The position numbers were made by a program, and so were the translations under genes. From the NCBI GenBank assembly GCA_023333565.1, contig JAJKFH010002315.1, positions 895,558-959,557 of the forward strand: a stretch of 64,000 bases of DNA. The letters are read 5' to 3'. The notes under the pieces are model-generated. The model worked only from the letters and a program-made list of their open reading frames with translations. It had not been told where the DNA came from and searched no databases. Shown in pieces: positions 36,646 through 47,253 of this stretch. Source of the DNA: Puffinus mauretanicus (taxonomy: Eukaryota > Chordata > Aves > Procellariiformes > Procellariidae). Position 1 is the first letter of the stretch. Each line of letters starts with the position of its first letter.

Positions 36646-36924
36646 GGTCCTAGTCGTCCTCCTCCCCGCCGCCGTAGAGGTCCGCCAGCTTCTTGAAGCG
36701 GCTGCCCCAGTCGTTGAGGTAGTCGTAGTCCTGGTCGCGGTCGGAGGCGGAGGAGTTGAGGGAGCTGAGCGAGGTGGCCTCCGAGCCGCTGCCCTCGTAG
36801 TCGAACACCAGCAGGGAGTCGTAGGGCGGGGCCGTGGGGTCCGTGTCGGCCGCCTTCAGGTTCTGGGGGGACAGAAGGGTCAGCACCCGTCCCCTCTGGG
36901 CTGGGGATGCTGCCGGCTGGGGGG
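36646..36924 (-). repeat. CDH3 copy of the CDH1/CDH3 shared 3' tract
   Basis: Partner of 26541-26819. It covers the final coding exon (36650-36862) and about 60 bases of intron with a single substitution noticed. The preceding exon of each gene differs at many codons (for example [14 protein letters not shown] against [15 protein letters not shown]), so the identity is a sharp island. Confidence 0.9.
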
Positions 36925-39900
36925 TGCCCTGAGGGTGCCAGCACAGATGGGGGGAACGGTGCCAAACCACTTTGTCCCCCTGTCCCCCCAGGGCCAGGGC
37001 TCACCTCCTCGATGAAGGTGCCGATGTCATCGGGGTTGGCGGGCCGGGGCCGGTACTGGGGGGCCGGCAGGAGGGTGGGGGCCACATCGTTGCGGAGCAG
37101 CACCTCGGGGCGGGCATCCAGGCCCCGGTGCAGCTGCCGCAGGTCGTAGTCCTGGAGAGGGGGGGGGACACACGATGGAGAGGTGCAGGGTCAGGCCACC
37201 TGCGCTGGCACCGGTCCCCCCGGCCCCCTGGGACACCCACCTGGTCCTCCTCCCCGCCACCCTCCTCCCCGTAATAAAAGACATTGTCCCGCGTGTCGTC
37301 CTCGGGCAGCAGCAGCGGCTCCTTCGTCACCTTCCTCCTCCTCACAAAGAGCAGCAGCAGCAGCAGGATGACTGGGGGGAGCAGTGGCATCAACAGGGAT
37401 GTCCCCCCCCCGCCCCGCAGGGGGGTGCAGCTCCACAGCACCGGGAGCCCCGGGGACCCCCCACTCACGCAGCAAGGCCAGGAGGGCACCCAGGGCGGCG
37501 AGGACGAAGGGCATGCCGGTGGCAGGCTGGGGCCTCTGGGGACAGCTCTGCACCGGCCCCTCGCAGTCGCAGACCCGCGCGGTGACGATGGTGAGCTGGG
37601 CTTTGCCCGGCTGGTCGAGGAGCCGCAGGTAGACGCTGTAGAGGTCCGGCTCCAGCGGTGCCACCAGCCGCAGGGTGACCGTGTCACCTGTATGAGATGG
37701 GTGGCTCGCGGGGGAGGCACTGGTAATGCCGCCACGGCGCAGCCTGCCTCGCACCGAGCGTCCCCCCGAACGTTACCTTCATCACCGACCTCCACGGCCC
37801 AGCTGTCCCCGGAGCCGTGGCTGAGCTCGGCGCGGAAGGGGCCGGTGTTGGGGGGCAGGTCCCTGTCGGTGACGGTGAGGACCTGCGGCTGGGGACTGCG
37901 GTTGCAGATGGTGATGTCCCGGGGCTCGGCCTCGGGGCCGTGGTCGTTCACGTCGAGCAGGGTGAGGAGCAGGGTGCCGGTGCCCGTGGCGGACGGCGAG
38001 CCTGCAGGGAGGAGCGATGCTGGAGAGGGGCTCCCCAAAACCAGGACCCTCACAGGGACGGGGATGCCCTGAGCAGGGGTGGGGACAGGCAGCCCCCAGC
38101 ACCGCTCCGTGCCGGAGCCGGGATGTGGGTCCCGGTGACGGCAGCACGTGTCCCTCATGTGGGACGGCGGGAACAAGGGCCCCTTTCACGGCCCTCACCG
38201 TCGTCCACAGCCAGCAGCACGGCGGTGTAGGTGCTGTTCTGGGCGAAGGGGGACTCGCGGTCCAGGTGGTCCCGCGCTGTCACGAGGCCGTTCTCGGGGT
38301 GCACGGCCAGCCAGCCCGCCGGGTCGTGCCCCACCAGGTACCTGGGGGGCAGAGGGGAGCTGGTGCTGCGGTGGGGGGTGGCATGCACCCCCCCAGACCT
38401 CGACCCCAACCCTGGCCCCGCTCACTTGATCCTCTGCCCCTGGGCCTTGTCGGGGTCCTGGGCCGTGCAGGAGGCGAGGGTCTGCCCCGGCGGCACGTCC
38501 TCCGGCACCCGGGCAAGCTGCACCGGCGGGTCGAAGACAGGCGCCTCGTTGACATCCTCCACATTGACCGTCACCGTGGCGGTGGCCGTCGGCAGCTTCA
38601 CGGCGAAGGGCGCCTCGTTGGCCACGGCCACGTGAAGCACAAACTGCTTCTTGGCCTCGTAGTCCAGACCCTGGGAGAGGGGAGGGGATGGGCAGCACCC
38701 CATCGTGGGCAGCGGGTGGGGGACGCGGTGCGGGGACACACACCTTGGCGGTGCGGAGGACGCCCTCGTTGCTGGTGGGGTCCGTGGCGATGGCGAAGGC
38801 ACCTCCCTCGTTGCCGCGCAGGATGGAGTAGACGGCTCGCCATGCCGGTGTGCTCGGCTCATCCAGGTCGGTGGCGGCCAGCCGGGCCACCTCCCGCCCG
38901 GCCTCGTTCTCCGGCACAGCCGCCTCGTACTGTGGGTCGGGGGCACCCTCAGCACCGCAGCCCGGTGGGCACCGGCCCGTGGGGAGAGGGTCCCGCTGGG
39001 GGGGCCCCACATTACCGTTTTGGGGTCAAACTCGGGCGCGTTGTCATTGACATCCGCGATCTCGATCACCGCCAGCGCCGTCGTGGTCAGCCCCTCGCCG
39101 TCCAGGTCAGCTGCCTGCACGGTCAGTGTGTACTCCCGCACGCGCTGCAGCGGACAGACAGACAGACACCCCGTTAGACCCTGCCCGGGGCCGGGGCCGC
39201 CCGCCCCGCGGTGCCGCAGAGCCCACCTCCCGGTCGAGGCCGCTGGCGATGACGCTGAGGGTGCCGGTGGCCCTGTTGACGGTGAACATGTGGGGATGGG
39301 GCTCCCGCGGCTCCTGGCTGAGGATGGAGTAGGCGATGACGCCGTTGTAGGTCTCCACCGCGTCGTCCGCGTCTGTGGCGGTCACCTGCATCACGGAGGT
39401 GCCTGGGGATGGGGCGTCCTGGTGAGTGGGGGGGGGGGGGCACCCATGTTCCCCATGGGGACGGTCCCAGGGCTCTCCCCAAGGGACCGGTGGGAGGCAG
39501 AGCTTCCCCGCGGCACGGGGTCCTACCTGGCAAAGCGCCCTCCGGCACGGAGCCCCTGAAGACCTCCCGCGTAAACTGGGGCTTGTTGTCGTTCTGGTCC
39601 GTCACCGTGACTATGATCTCCATCGGCTCCTCCACCGGTTTCCCGTTCTCGGACACGGCGTGGGAGAAGAGCTGCGAGGCAGAGGGGTGAGCGGCGGGGC
39701 CGGCACGGCACGGCGGCACAGGGCGGCACCCCCCGGCAGGGACCTACGTGGTACTTGTCGATGCGCTCCCGGTCCAGCGGCTGCGTCACCTTCATCCAGC
39801 CCGACTCCTTCTCGATGGTGAAGACGCCCTCGGGGGGAGCGTCCGCCCCCTGCCCTGTGATGCTGTAGAAGATCTTGGTGTCTCTGTCCCGGTTGGATTT

Positions 39901-42464
39901 GATCTGGAGGAGACGGGGGGGGGTTCAGTACCCCCCGCGGCATCGCGCCCTGCCCCAACGCAGGGGGGATGGCCACCGCCAGCATCGCTCCCACCCTTGG
40001 CGTGCCCAGCCCCCCGCCCAGACGGACCCCCCCGTACCTGAACCAGCTTTTTGGGGAAGGGGCCCCTCTCATTTTCGGGAACCTTGATGGGGGGGATCAC
40101 CCAGTCCCTCTTCTGCCTCCTGGGTGCGGCGTGAGCCCAGGGAGCCTTGGGGAGCTCCTGCGGGACGGGGGGAGTGAGGGCGCAGCCAGACGGGGGGGTC
40201 AGGGGATGGGGGGGGCAGTCGGGCAGCGTTACCTGCGGGGAGCGCCTGCTCCGCACGGGGAGCCGGGTAGGGTCCGGCCGGCCGGCAGCATCCCGGGGAG
40301 GGACGGCGAGAGCCCTGCCCGCCGCCGGCAGCCACACCCTGTCCTCCGGTACCCCGACGTCGGGCTCCTCAGTCCCGTAGGGCCACACACAGCCTCCAGA
40401 GCTCGCTGCGAGAGGGCAGGGGGTCAGGGCGGCCAGGGGGGGACCTGTCCCCAAGCCCCCTGCGCCAGCAGCCCCAGGCCCCCGCACCCCCCCGGCCTCC
40501 GGAGGCAGACCAGGCAGGGGATGCCGGGAGCGGCGCAGAGGTTTCGGCTTTGTTTCGTAGATGAAGGGAAATTCCTGGGCAGGCAGAGCCCTGCCCCAGC
40601 CCCCCACCCGGTGTGTCACCCCCCTCGGGGCTCCCAGCCCCCCATGGCCAGCACATGGGGCACAGCACGGGACCATGCTGCATCCCCCGCGCTGGATACA
40701 GCCCAGGCCCCTGCACCCCGGCCGGGCGGCAGGATTAGGGGATTAGCGGAGCTAAGCCAGCTCCGGCGGCAGCAAGAGGCCGCCCGGGCTGAGAGCCGGG
40801 AGGGGACGGGGAGCGGGGCTGGGGGAGCAGGGGGTGACGTGGAGTGGGGCAAGGAGAGCTGTGCCCCACAGCTGCCCCTCACCGGGGCAGGGAGCGAGCC
40901 CCGGGGCGACGGCAGGGCCCTCGCCCCCATGCAGGGCGCAGTAGCCGTGCCTGGAGGGCAGCGCTGAGGGCCCCTCCCAACCGCGATGGCGGCGATAAGG
41001 GACACCAGTGGGGCTGGATGGGCCCCAGCCACCCCGGCAGGCAGGGAGAGGGCACGAAGAGCCTGGGAGAGCCCCCTGCACCCGCTGTGGGGAGCCCCCA
41101 GCCCTGCTCCCCACCTTTGGCACGGGCTGCTGCTCCCCGCTGAAGGGCCAGGTGGCATGGCGGGGTCCAGGCCTGCAGCCTTGCTCCAGCCCCGGCTCGG
41201 GGGGCCAGACCCCACCGTGCCCTCAGGCTCCCTCCGTGCAGAGCCCACATGGCACCGTGCCCGCTCGGCGCAGCAGTGGAGCCGCACGGCTGGCACCCGG
41301 TCCACGTGCCGCCCACAGAGGGGTTTCGCAGTGGCATGGCCAGACCCCAGCCCCTGCCCATGGTGGGGGCCCGGCAGAGCCCAGCTCCGCTCCCGGCAGC
41401 CTGGCAGGAGCCGCCCGGCAGGCTCAGCCGAAGCAAGCGGCGTCCGAGATGGGCAGAGGTCAGGGCCTCTCCTGGCACGGCAAGAGCACTTACCGCCAAG
41501 GAGCGCTTTTAGTGCTCCGCAGCCATTAGGCGAGCGCTGGCTCTGGCCGCGGTTCCCGAGCAGCCCCGCTCCCCTGGGACGCTGCCGAGCGAACGGGGCG
41601 AACAGGCCCAGGCAACACTGGGCCAAGAGCCAGCGGCAGCGAGTCCCAGCCCAGCCTTGGGCCGGGCCGGCCAGACTATACAGCCCCTGGCACCACGCTC
41701 CTGCCCACAGCCAGAGAAGGGTGGCCCCGGGGGCACCCAGCCCCATCGCCAGCCCGGCGCCAGGCACCCACCCTGCGGGGACCCAGCCCTGCCCCAGCAG
41801 CTGCCTGTGGGTGCCCCATGGCTGGACCAGAGGTGCCAGCGCTGGCAGGGCCAGACGGGCAGGCTGGGCACCGCCAGCCCCACGGCCCAGCCCCACTACT
41901 GGGGGGGCACTGCCCTAGAGCGCAGGAGCCCGGCCAGCCCCCCAGCCCGGTCCCACACCCAGGGAAGGACTCGCCCCGTGGCCCAGCCCCACAGCCCGGG
42001 GACCCCGGCCGGCCCCACGCCCTGGGCAATGCCAGCTCCCCCCGAAAAGCACCGACCCCGCAGCCCGGAGGGCACAGCGGGCCCCAGAGCCAGCCCCACA
42101 AGCCGGGGCGCAAAGCGGGGCCGAGCACGGCAGCGAGGTGGGGCCCCGCCGCCCCCAGCTCAGCCCGCACCGGAGGCACGGCCCGCCCGCTCCACCAGCG
42201 CCCCGGTCGCGATCCCGGCCCCGATCCCGGCCCCGCACGGACGGTGCCCCCGCCGCGCATCCCGCGGAGTCCCGGGGGGGCGGGTGGAGCCGCGCCCCGA
42301 CGGCGCCGGTTACCTGGTGCCGGGAGCGGCCCGCGGCGCAGCCCCGGGGGGACGCACGGCCGGGTCGGGGGAGCGGCGAGCGCGGCGGCCGCCGGCAGGA
42401 GCGGGAGGAGGAGGAGGAGGAGGATGAAGAGGAGCGGGCAGAGCCCGGAGCGCGGCCGCCGCAT
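36650..42464 (-). CDS. CDH3: Cadherin-3 (P-cadherin; avian K-CAM/B-cadherin type)
   Basis: Type I classical cadherin in tandem with CDH1. Fifteen coding exons: 42464-42314, 40405-40233, 40157-40038, 39903-39748, 39671-39527, 39402-39227, 39144-39016, 38929-38744, 38670-38426, 38341-38199, 38001-37777, 37687-37469, 37371-37241, 37151-37005, 36862-36650; 852 aa. Features: Leu-rich signal peptide, furin site RRQKR (121-125), D126-W127, HAV at 204-206, calcium motifs (LDRE, DQNDN, DVNDN), a transmembrane helix starting [13 protein letters not shown], and the catenin-binding tail. [20 protein letters not shown] and [10 protein letters not shown] with EPRDITI match CDH3 rather than CDH1. It has one exon fewer than CDH1: the 50-codon first exon ends in phase 1, like CDH1 exon 2, as if exons 1 and 2 were fused, or a small exon may be hidden in the 1.9-kb intron. 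The propeptide is short. Confidence 0.96.
40406..42313. other. CDH3 intron 1
   Basis: 1.9 kb of GC-rich intron. I could not find an exon matching the usual second cadherin exon (a PCxPGF-like segment) in it. No mobile element recognised. Confidence 0.55.
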
Positions 42465-42630
42465 GGCCCGTCCGCCGCCGCCGCCGCCGCCGCTCCGGTC
42501 GCCGCCCGCCGCGCCGCGCCGCGCCGCGCCGCGCCCCGCCCCGCCACGCCCCGCCCGCAGCAAAGCGCCGCTCCAGGTGAGGCGGTGGCCGCGCAGGTAC
42601 CGCCCCGCCCCGCCCCGCCCCGCCCTGGAG
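42465..42630 (-). promoter_or_regulatory. CDH3 promoter: E-box and GC-box array
   Basis: CAGGTG at 42574-42579, 110 bases above the ATG, followed by a run of CCGCCCC boxes at about 42600-42626. Arrangement and distances parallel the CDH1 promoter (E-box, then GCAGGT and CCGCCCCGCCCC). There is also a GCCGC/GCGCC simple-repeat block at 42476-42540. Confidence 0.65.
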
Positions 42631-43494
42631 AGCGGCCCCGGTCCCCGGGCACAGCCCGGTACCGCCCGGTTCCACCGTGCGGCCCCCCCCGGTGCCTTCG
42701 TCCCCCCGCCGCTGTTCCGCCGGTCCCTCTGCGCGGCGCCGTGGGTACCGCCCGGTACCTCCCCGATACCCCCCGGCCCCGGCGCCGGCCCCATGCCGGG
42801 GCTGAGCCCCTCCCGGTGCGACCTGTCCCTCTGGCCGGGGCCGGGTTGCGGCTCTTGGGGACCCCCGGCGACCCTCCCACCGCCCGGGGACCCGGCACCC
42901 TGTGGCGGGGGCTCTCCCAGCACCCCCGGTCCCATCCTGCCGGGGGGGTCGGGGTGCTCACGCCCGCCGGGGGGGTCCCATCGGGCACCAGCCGCAGCGT
43001 TGCCCCCTCCCCGGCACCCTGGGGGGGGCGGGCATTGCCTGGAGATTGTACCGCACCGGGTGCGGGGGCTCCGAGGGCCCAACGAGGTCCTCAGCACCCT
43101 GCTGAGGGGGGTGCTCAGCACCCCACAATGCATCGGGCTGGGGGGGGGCCCGGAGCCCCCCTCCGCCTTTGGGTGGACGGGCCCCCCGGAGCAAAGTGCG
43201 AGCCCAGGGTGGGGCCATGCACTCATCCCAGCCCTGCTGTGGCCCTGTGGGACAGAGCCCTGGGGGCTCCCAGGGTCCTGGGCTCCATCCCCCCCCCAGC
43301 CTGGAGCAGCATCTTGTGCTTGGGGCCCCCGTGTGGGTCCCTCCCGGGGACCCCGCCAGGGCTGGCGGTGGCAGCGGGGTCCCGCCTGCGCATCCCGGCA
43401 CCTGTGGGCTGGCACTCGGCTTTTCCAAGGTCATGGCTGGCTGCAGGAAAGTCCCCAGCTGGCACCCAGAGGAGCAGCCAGCGCAGCCAGAGCC
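42631..43494. other. Region between CDH3 and the cadherin relic
   Basis: GC-rich, with long open frames on both strands and no conserved protein. It would have to hold the promoter of the plus-strand cadherin relic if that is transcribed; no E-box/GC-box array like those of CDH1 and CDH3 stands out. Confidence 0.45.
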
Positions 43495-44682
43495 ATGTCA
43501 CCCTGCACCTTCGCCCTCCTCCTCCTCCTCCTGCCGGTAGGACCTTCCCGATGCATGTCTGGGGCGGGGGGCAGCAGGACAGCCCCCCCCCAGCCCCTGG
43601 GCAGAGCTCTGCCCCCCCCCAGGCCCTCAGCCCCGCTCTCCATACTGCAGGACATGCTGACCTTCCCCGAGCCCAGCCATGGCCTCCGGCGGCAGAAGAG
43701 GGACTGGGTCATCCCCCCATCAACTGCCCCGAGAATGAGCGGGGGCCCTTCCCCAAGAAGCTGGTGCAGGTACGCAGCCCCGTGGGGACGGGGCGCAGGG
43801 CAGGGGGATCCCCAGGGCGCCAGGACACCCCTGAACCCCCCTCCGCCTCGCCGCCAGATCAAATCTGACAAGGACAAGGAGACCAAGGTTTTCTACAGCA
43901 TCACGGGGCAGGGGGCGGACACCCCCCCTGTGAGCGTCTCCACCGTTGAGCCAGAGATGGGGTGGCTGGAGGTGACAAAGCTGCTGGACCGGGAGGAGAT
44001 CGATAAATACGTCGTGAGTGGGGGGCCGGGATGGGGAGGGGATGGTCCCCGGGGCCGCGCGGGGGCTGACGGTGCCCCTCGCAGCTCTTCTCCCACGCCG
44101 TGTCGGCCAACAGGCAGCCCGTGGAGGACCCCATGGAGATCATCATCACCGTGACAGACTGGAATGACAACTGGCCCGTCTTCATCCAGGCAGTTTTCCA
44201 CAGCACCGTGCCAGAGGGGGCTGAGCCAGGTAAGACCAATGCTGCCGAGCGGGAAGCAGTGCCGGGGTGGTGGCAAGGGGACAGGGGAGATGTCACCAAC
44301 AACCGCCTGTTCCCAGGCACCCCCGTGCTGCGGGTGCTGACCACGGACGCGGATGATGTGGAGAGCTCCAACAACGGGGTCGTGGTCTATTCCATCCTGC
44401 GCCAGACGCCGGACCAGCCCCAGCCCCACGTTTGCCATCAATGGCAGCACTGGGGTGGTCTCTGTGGCCATGGTGGGGCTGGTGGCACAGGTGAGCCCTG
44501 AGCACGGCCCGGCAGACCCCTGCCATCTCCCGTGCCCCCCAGCCTGCCTCTTGCCCCCCATTCGGGGGTGACACAGCCTCTCACTGCAGGTGGTCCCCGA
44601 ATACACCCTGGAGATCCAGGCGGCCGACATGGAAGGCTACGGGCTGCAGGCCACCACCACCGCCCTCATCAAAGTGCAAGTG
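43495..44682 (+). pseudogene. Third type I cadherin, truncated and frameshifted
   Basis: Six exons with intact splice sites: 43495-43536 (ATG and a hydrophobic [14 protein letters not shown]), 43651-43769 (furin site RRQKR and DWVIPP), 43858-44013, 44085-44229 (HAV), 44317-44490 and 44590 to about 44682. Propeptide exons 2 and 3 are absent. The second exon is 119 nt instead of 120, with six C where CDH1 has seven (just after the GGGTCAT for W-V-I). The fifth seems to lack two bases before the equivalent of FAINGSTGVVSV. The sequence stops inside the EC2/EC3 exon, with no later EC repeats, transmembrane helix or tail. Exons 2 to 4 and their introns resemble CDH1 closely (71-base intron, 70 identical); the fifth and sixth exons match neither CDH1 nor CDH3 well. 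Orientation is opposite to both. DQNDN is changed to DWNDN. Confidence 0.88.
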
Positions 44683-45096
44683 AGGCGCCAATCCCAGCCC
44701 TGTGCCCCCATGGCAGGCAGATGGGCAGGGTTAGGCTGCCGTGAAGCCCCTGCCTGCTCCTGGCAGCCCCCACGTGCCCGGCTGCCACAGCGCCGACACG
44801 CTCTGGGCGCTTCGCTGAGACTGGGATGGCAGCTCCGCCACGGCTCCTCCTGGCCCGGCGCCCCAACATCCCGCCGGGCTCTGGTTCACCAGCCCCAGGG
44901 CCACGGTGCTGCTGGAGCGTGGGTGCCGGTGGGACTCCCAGGCGCACCTCCCAGGGGGAAGCCACCTGTGCCGGCTCGGCCCAGCCGGGGAGGAGCGCCC
45001 GGCCCTGCCACAACCCCGCGCCGGGATAGCAGCATCCAGCCTCGCCAGCTCCGTGGGGAGAGGCCGTGACGCCAGGACAGGCAGCCGGGGCAGGGG
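44683..45096. other. Gap between the cadherin relic and URAH
   Basis: About 400 bases, GC-rich. No further cadherin exon was found. It should hold the URAH promoter; there is no TATA box. Confidence 0.5.
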
Positions 45097-46740
45097 ATGG
45101 CATTTTGCGCAGTGTCGCCGGCCGTGGGCGGGATGGCGAAGACCCAGGTAAGCAACCGGGCGCCCTTGCTTGCCGTTGTGCCTCTCCAGCCTCCCCACTT
45201 CAGCCAGCAGCCGAGGCCCGGAGCTGGTGCCAGGATGGCAGCGAGAGCTGGTCCCACTCCAGGCAGGCAGCCTGGCCCTGCCCGGCTGGCAGCAGCCCTG
45301 GAGCAGCGGATGCAGCCCCCGGGTTGTGCTCCCACCCTGCCAAGCACGACCTGGGGGTTCCCAGAGGGGAACGGGCCCGGCCACCCCCGCCAGCACTGCC
45401 CTCGACCCCGTGCTGGCTGCCTGCCCCAGGCAGCTCCGGCGCGCTTGCAGGGTTAACGTCTGCACGTGACACTTTGGGCAGGGAAGGCGACAGGGAGGCT
45501 GCCGGGACGGGGCTGCCAGGACGGGGCTGCCGGGACGGGGCTGCTTCCTCCCTGGGTCCAGGCCAGCCATTGCTGCCGTGCCGTGGCCCACCGGGACCGG
45601 CGGGTGAGCAGGGACCCCGGCGCTGTCCCAGGCATGCAGCCCTCTGGCCAGGCAGGAACCCGGCAGGGACCCACTCTGCGGGTGGCAGTGGTGCCGGGGG
45701 CGTGCAGGCAGCCGCTGGGGAAGGCAGCGCTCCGCTGCAGGCAGGGCCCCGGCACCGCGGCCCCGGGGCTGGCAGAGCTGAGCCCCACAGCATGGGAAGG
45801 ACGTGGGCGCCCGCGTCCCGGCCCTGGGGTGCAGCAGGGTGCTGGGGACAGGGGGCTGTGCTGGGACAGCCCTGGCTGCCTGCCCGGGGGCTGCAGGGAG
45901 GGGGCACACAGGCAGGCTGGCCAGGGAGAGGGACTGGGGGCACCCGGGGCACTGCCTGCCACGGCACGGCAGAGGGGGGAGGCAGACGGTGCTGCCAGGA
46001 CACGTCCCAGCCCCGCTTACTCCTCTGCCCCAGGCCGAAGGCAAGTCTGAGATGGTGAACGGCTCCCTGACCACCCACGTGCTGAACACGGTGACGGGGC
46101 TGCCGGCAGCCGGCGTCACCGTCAGCCTGGCCCAGCTGCAGGAGCCGGGGCCGCAGTGGACAGAGCTGGCACAGAGGTAGGAGAGCCGGCGGCAGCGAAA
46201 AACGGGCAGAGGATGCTGCTGCCTGTCCCCCCCTGCTCCCCGAGCCAGCCGGCAGCCAGCTGCCTTCGCCCCTCGGGGCTGGGGACAGCCACCGCGGCAG
46301 GGCTTGCTCCTTCTGGTTTCAGGCGGACGGACGAGGACGGGCGCTGCCTCCTGGCTCCGGGGCAGGTCAAGGCCGGCACCTACAAGCTGCGCTTCGAGAC
46401 GGCGGCGTACTGGCAGGGCCTAGGGTACACCAGCTTCTTCCCCTTCGTGGAGGTACGGAGTGTGGGGAGCAGGGGACGGGGGCCACGGGAGCTGGCCGTG
46501 GCCAAAGCCGCAGGGGGACCGGAGTGGGGGTCCGGGTGCCAGGCTTGTGGGAGCTGCCGGCTCTGCGCTGAGCACCCCCAGGGCCTGGCTCTCCCTAGCT
46601 GAGCCCCGCCGGAGGGGGATCCCAGCCGCTGCCTCCTCGCTCTCCCCCAGGTCGTCTTCACCAACGCTGACCCAGTCCAGAAGCTGCACATCCCGCTGCT
46701 GATCAGCCCCTACTCCTACACAACGTACCGGGGCAGTTAG
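45097..46740 (+). CDS. URAH: 5-hydroxyisourate hydrolase
   Basis: Transthyretin-like enzyme that hydrolyses 5-hydroxyisourate, the product of urate oxidase, to OHCU in the peroxisomal path from urate to allantoin. Four exons: 45097-45147, 46034-46176, 46323-46452, 46651-46740; 137 aa. The family signatures are complete: N-terminal SLTTHVLNTVTGLPA with the active-site His, a mid-protein DEDGRC, YKLRFETAAYW, LHIPLLISP with the second His, and the C-terminal YRGS that separates HIU hydrolase from transthyretin. The mouse enzyme is about 118 aa; the extra length is N-terminal, and a start at Met13 (45133) is an alternative. No stop or frameshift is seen. In human the syntenic copy beside GAS8 is the pseudogene URAHP. 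Transcribed towards GAS8. Confidence 0.95.
45148..46033. other. URAH intron 1
   Basis: 886 bases. It contains a short tandem GGGGCTGCC(A/G)GGAC repeat (three units at about 45505-45542). Nothing else recognised. Confidence 0.6.
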
Positions 46741-46803
46741 GGGAAAGGCACGTCCTCCCCCAGGGATGTAGGTCACCAGGGGGAAAACTACGCCACCGAC
46801 ACC

Positions 46804-46809
46804 ATTAAA
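46804..46809 (+). terminator. URAH polyadenylation signal ATTAAA
   Basis: ATTAAA 63 bases after the URAH stop. URAH and GAS8 converge, and their signals (this and 47177-47182) lie under 400 bases apart without overlap. Confidence 0.65.
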
Positions 46810-47176
46810 AGCTTCAAACAGCACTGTTTGTCTCAAAAAATCACCTTCCTGGGGGCAGCGCACACATGGCTTCCGGAGGGGGAAAGGAGGGGAGCCCTGG
46901 GCGCAGCGCGGGCAGGGGCGCCAGCCCAGGAGGCAGGGGGACCTGGGGGGGCCCTGCACAGGTCCCCGCTCCAGCCTGGTTGGTGGGTAGGATGCCAGGA
47001 GCCCTCCGGCTGCGCCATGGTCCTGGGCCGTGCTGGCACCACTCTGCCAGAGCCATGGCAGCTGCCTGTGGCTGGCATCCCCCACAGCAGGCCTGGGGGG
47101 CTGCTCCAGAGGAAAGACCCCCCCAGTGAGGAGAGAGAGGGTCCTCCAGGTCCTCCGGAAGGCTCACTGGGGTCTG

Positions 47177-47182
47177 TTTAAT
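47177..47182 (-). terminator. GAS8 polyadenylation signal ATTAAA
   Basis: TTTAAT on the plus strand, that is ATTAAA on the minus strand, about 75 bases after the GAS8 stop. Confidence 0.6.
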
Positions 47183-47253
47183 GACGCGGAGCATGAACAG
47201 GGCACAGCCCCGCTCCCTGCCCGGCACAGCGGATCCCTCGGTGCTGGGTGGCA

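Noticed and set aside
41818..44154. A 778-codon plus-strand open frame
   Set aside because: Antisense to CDH3 exon 1 and promoter; it catches some cadherin-relic exons only by chance of frame, reading through introns.
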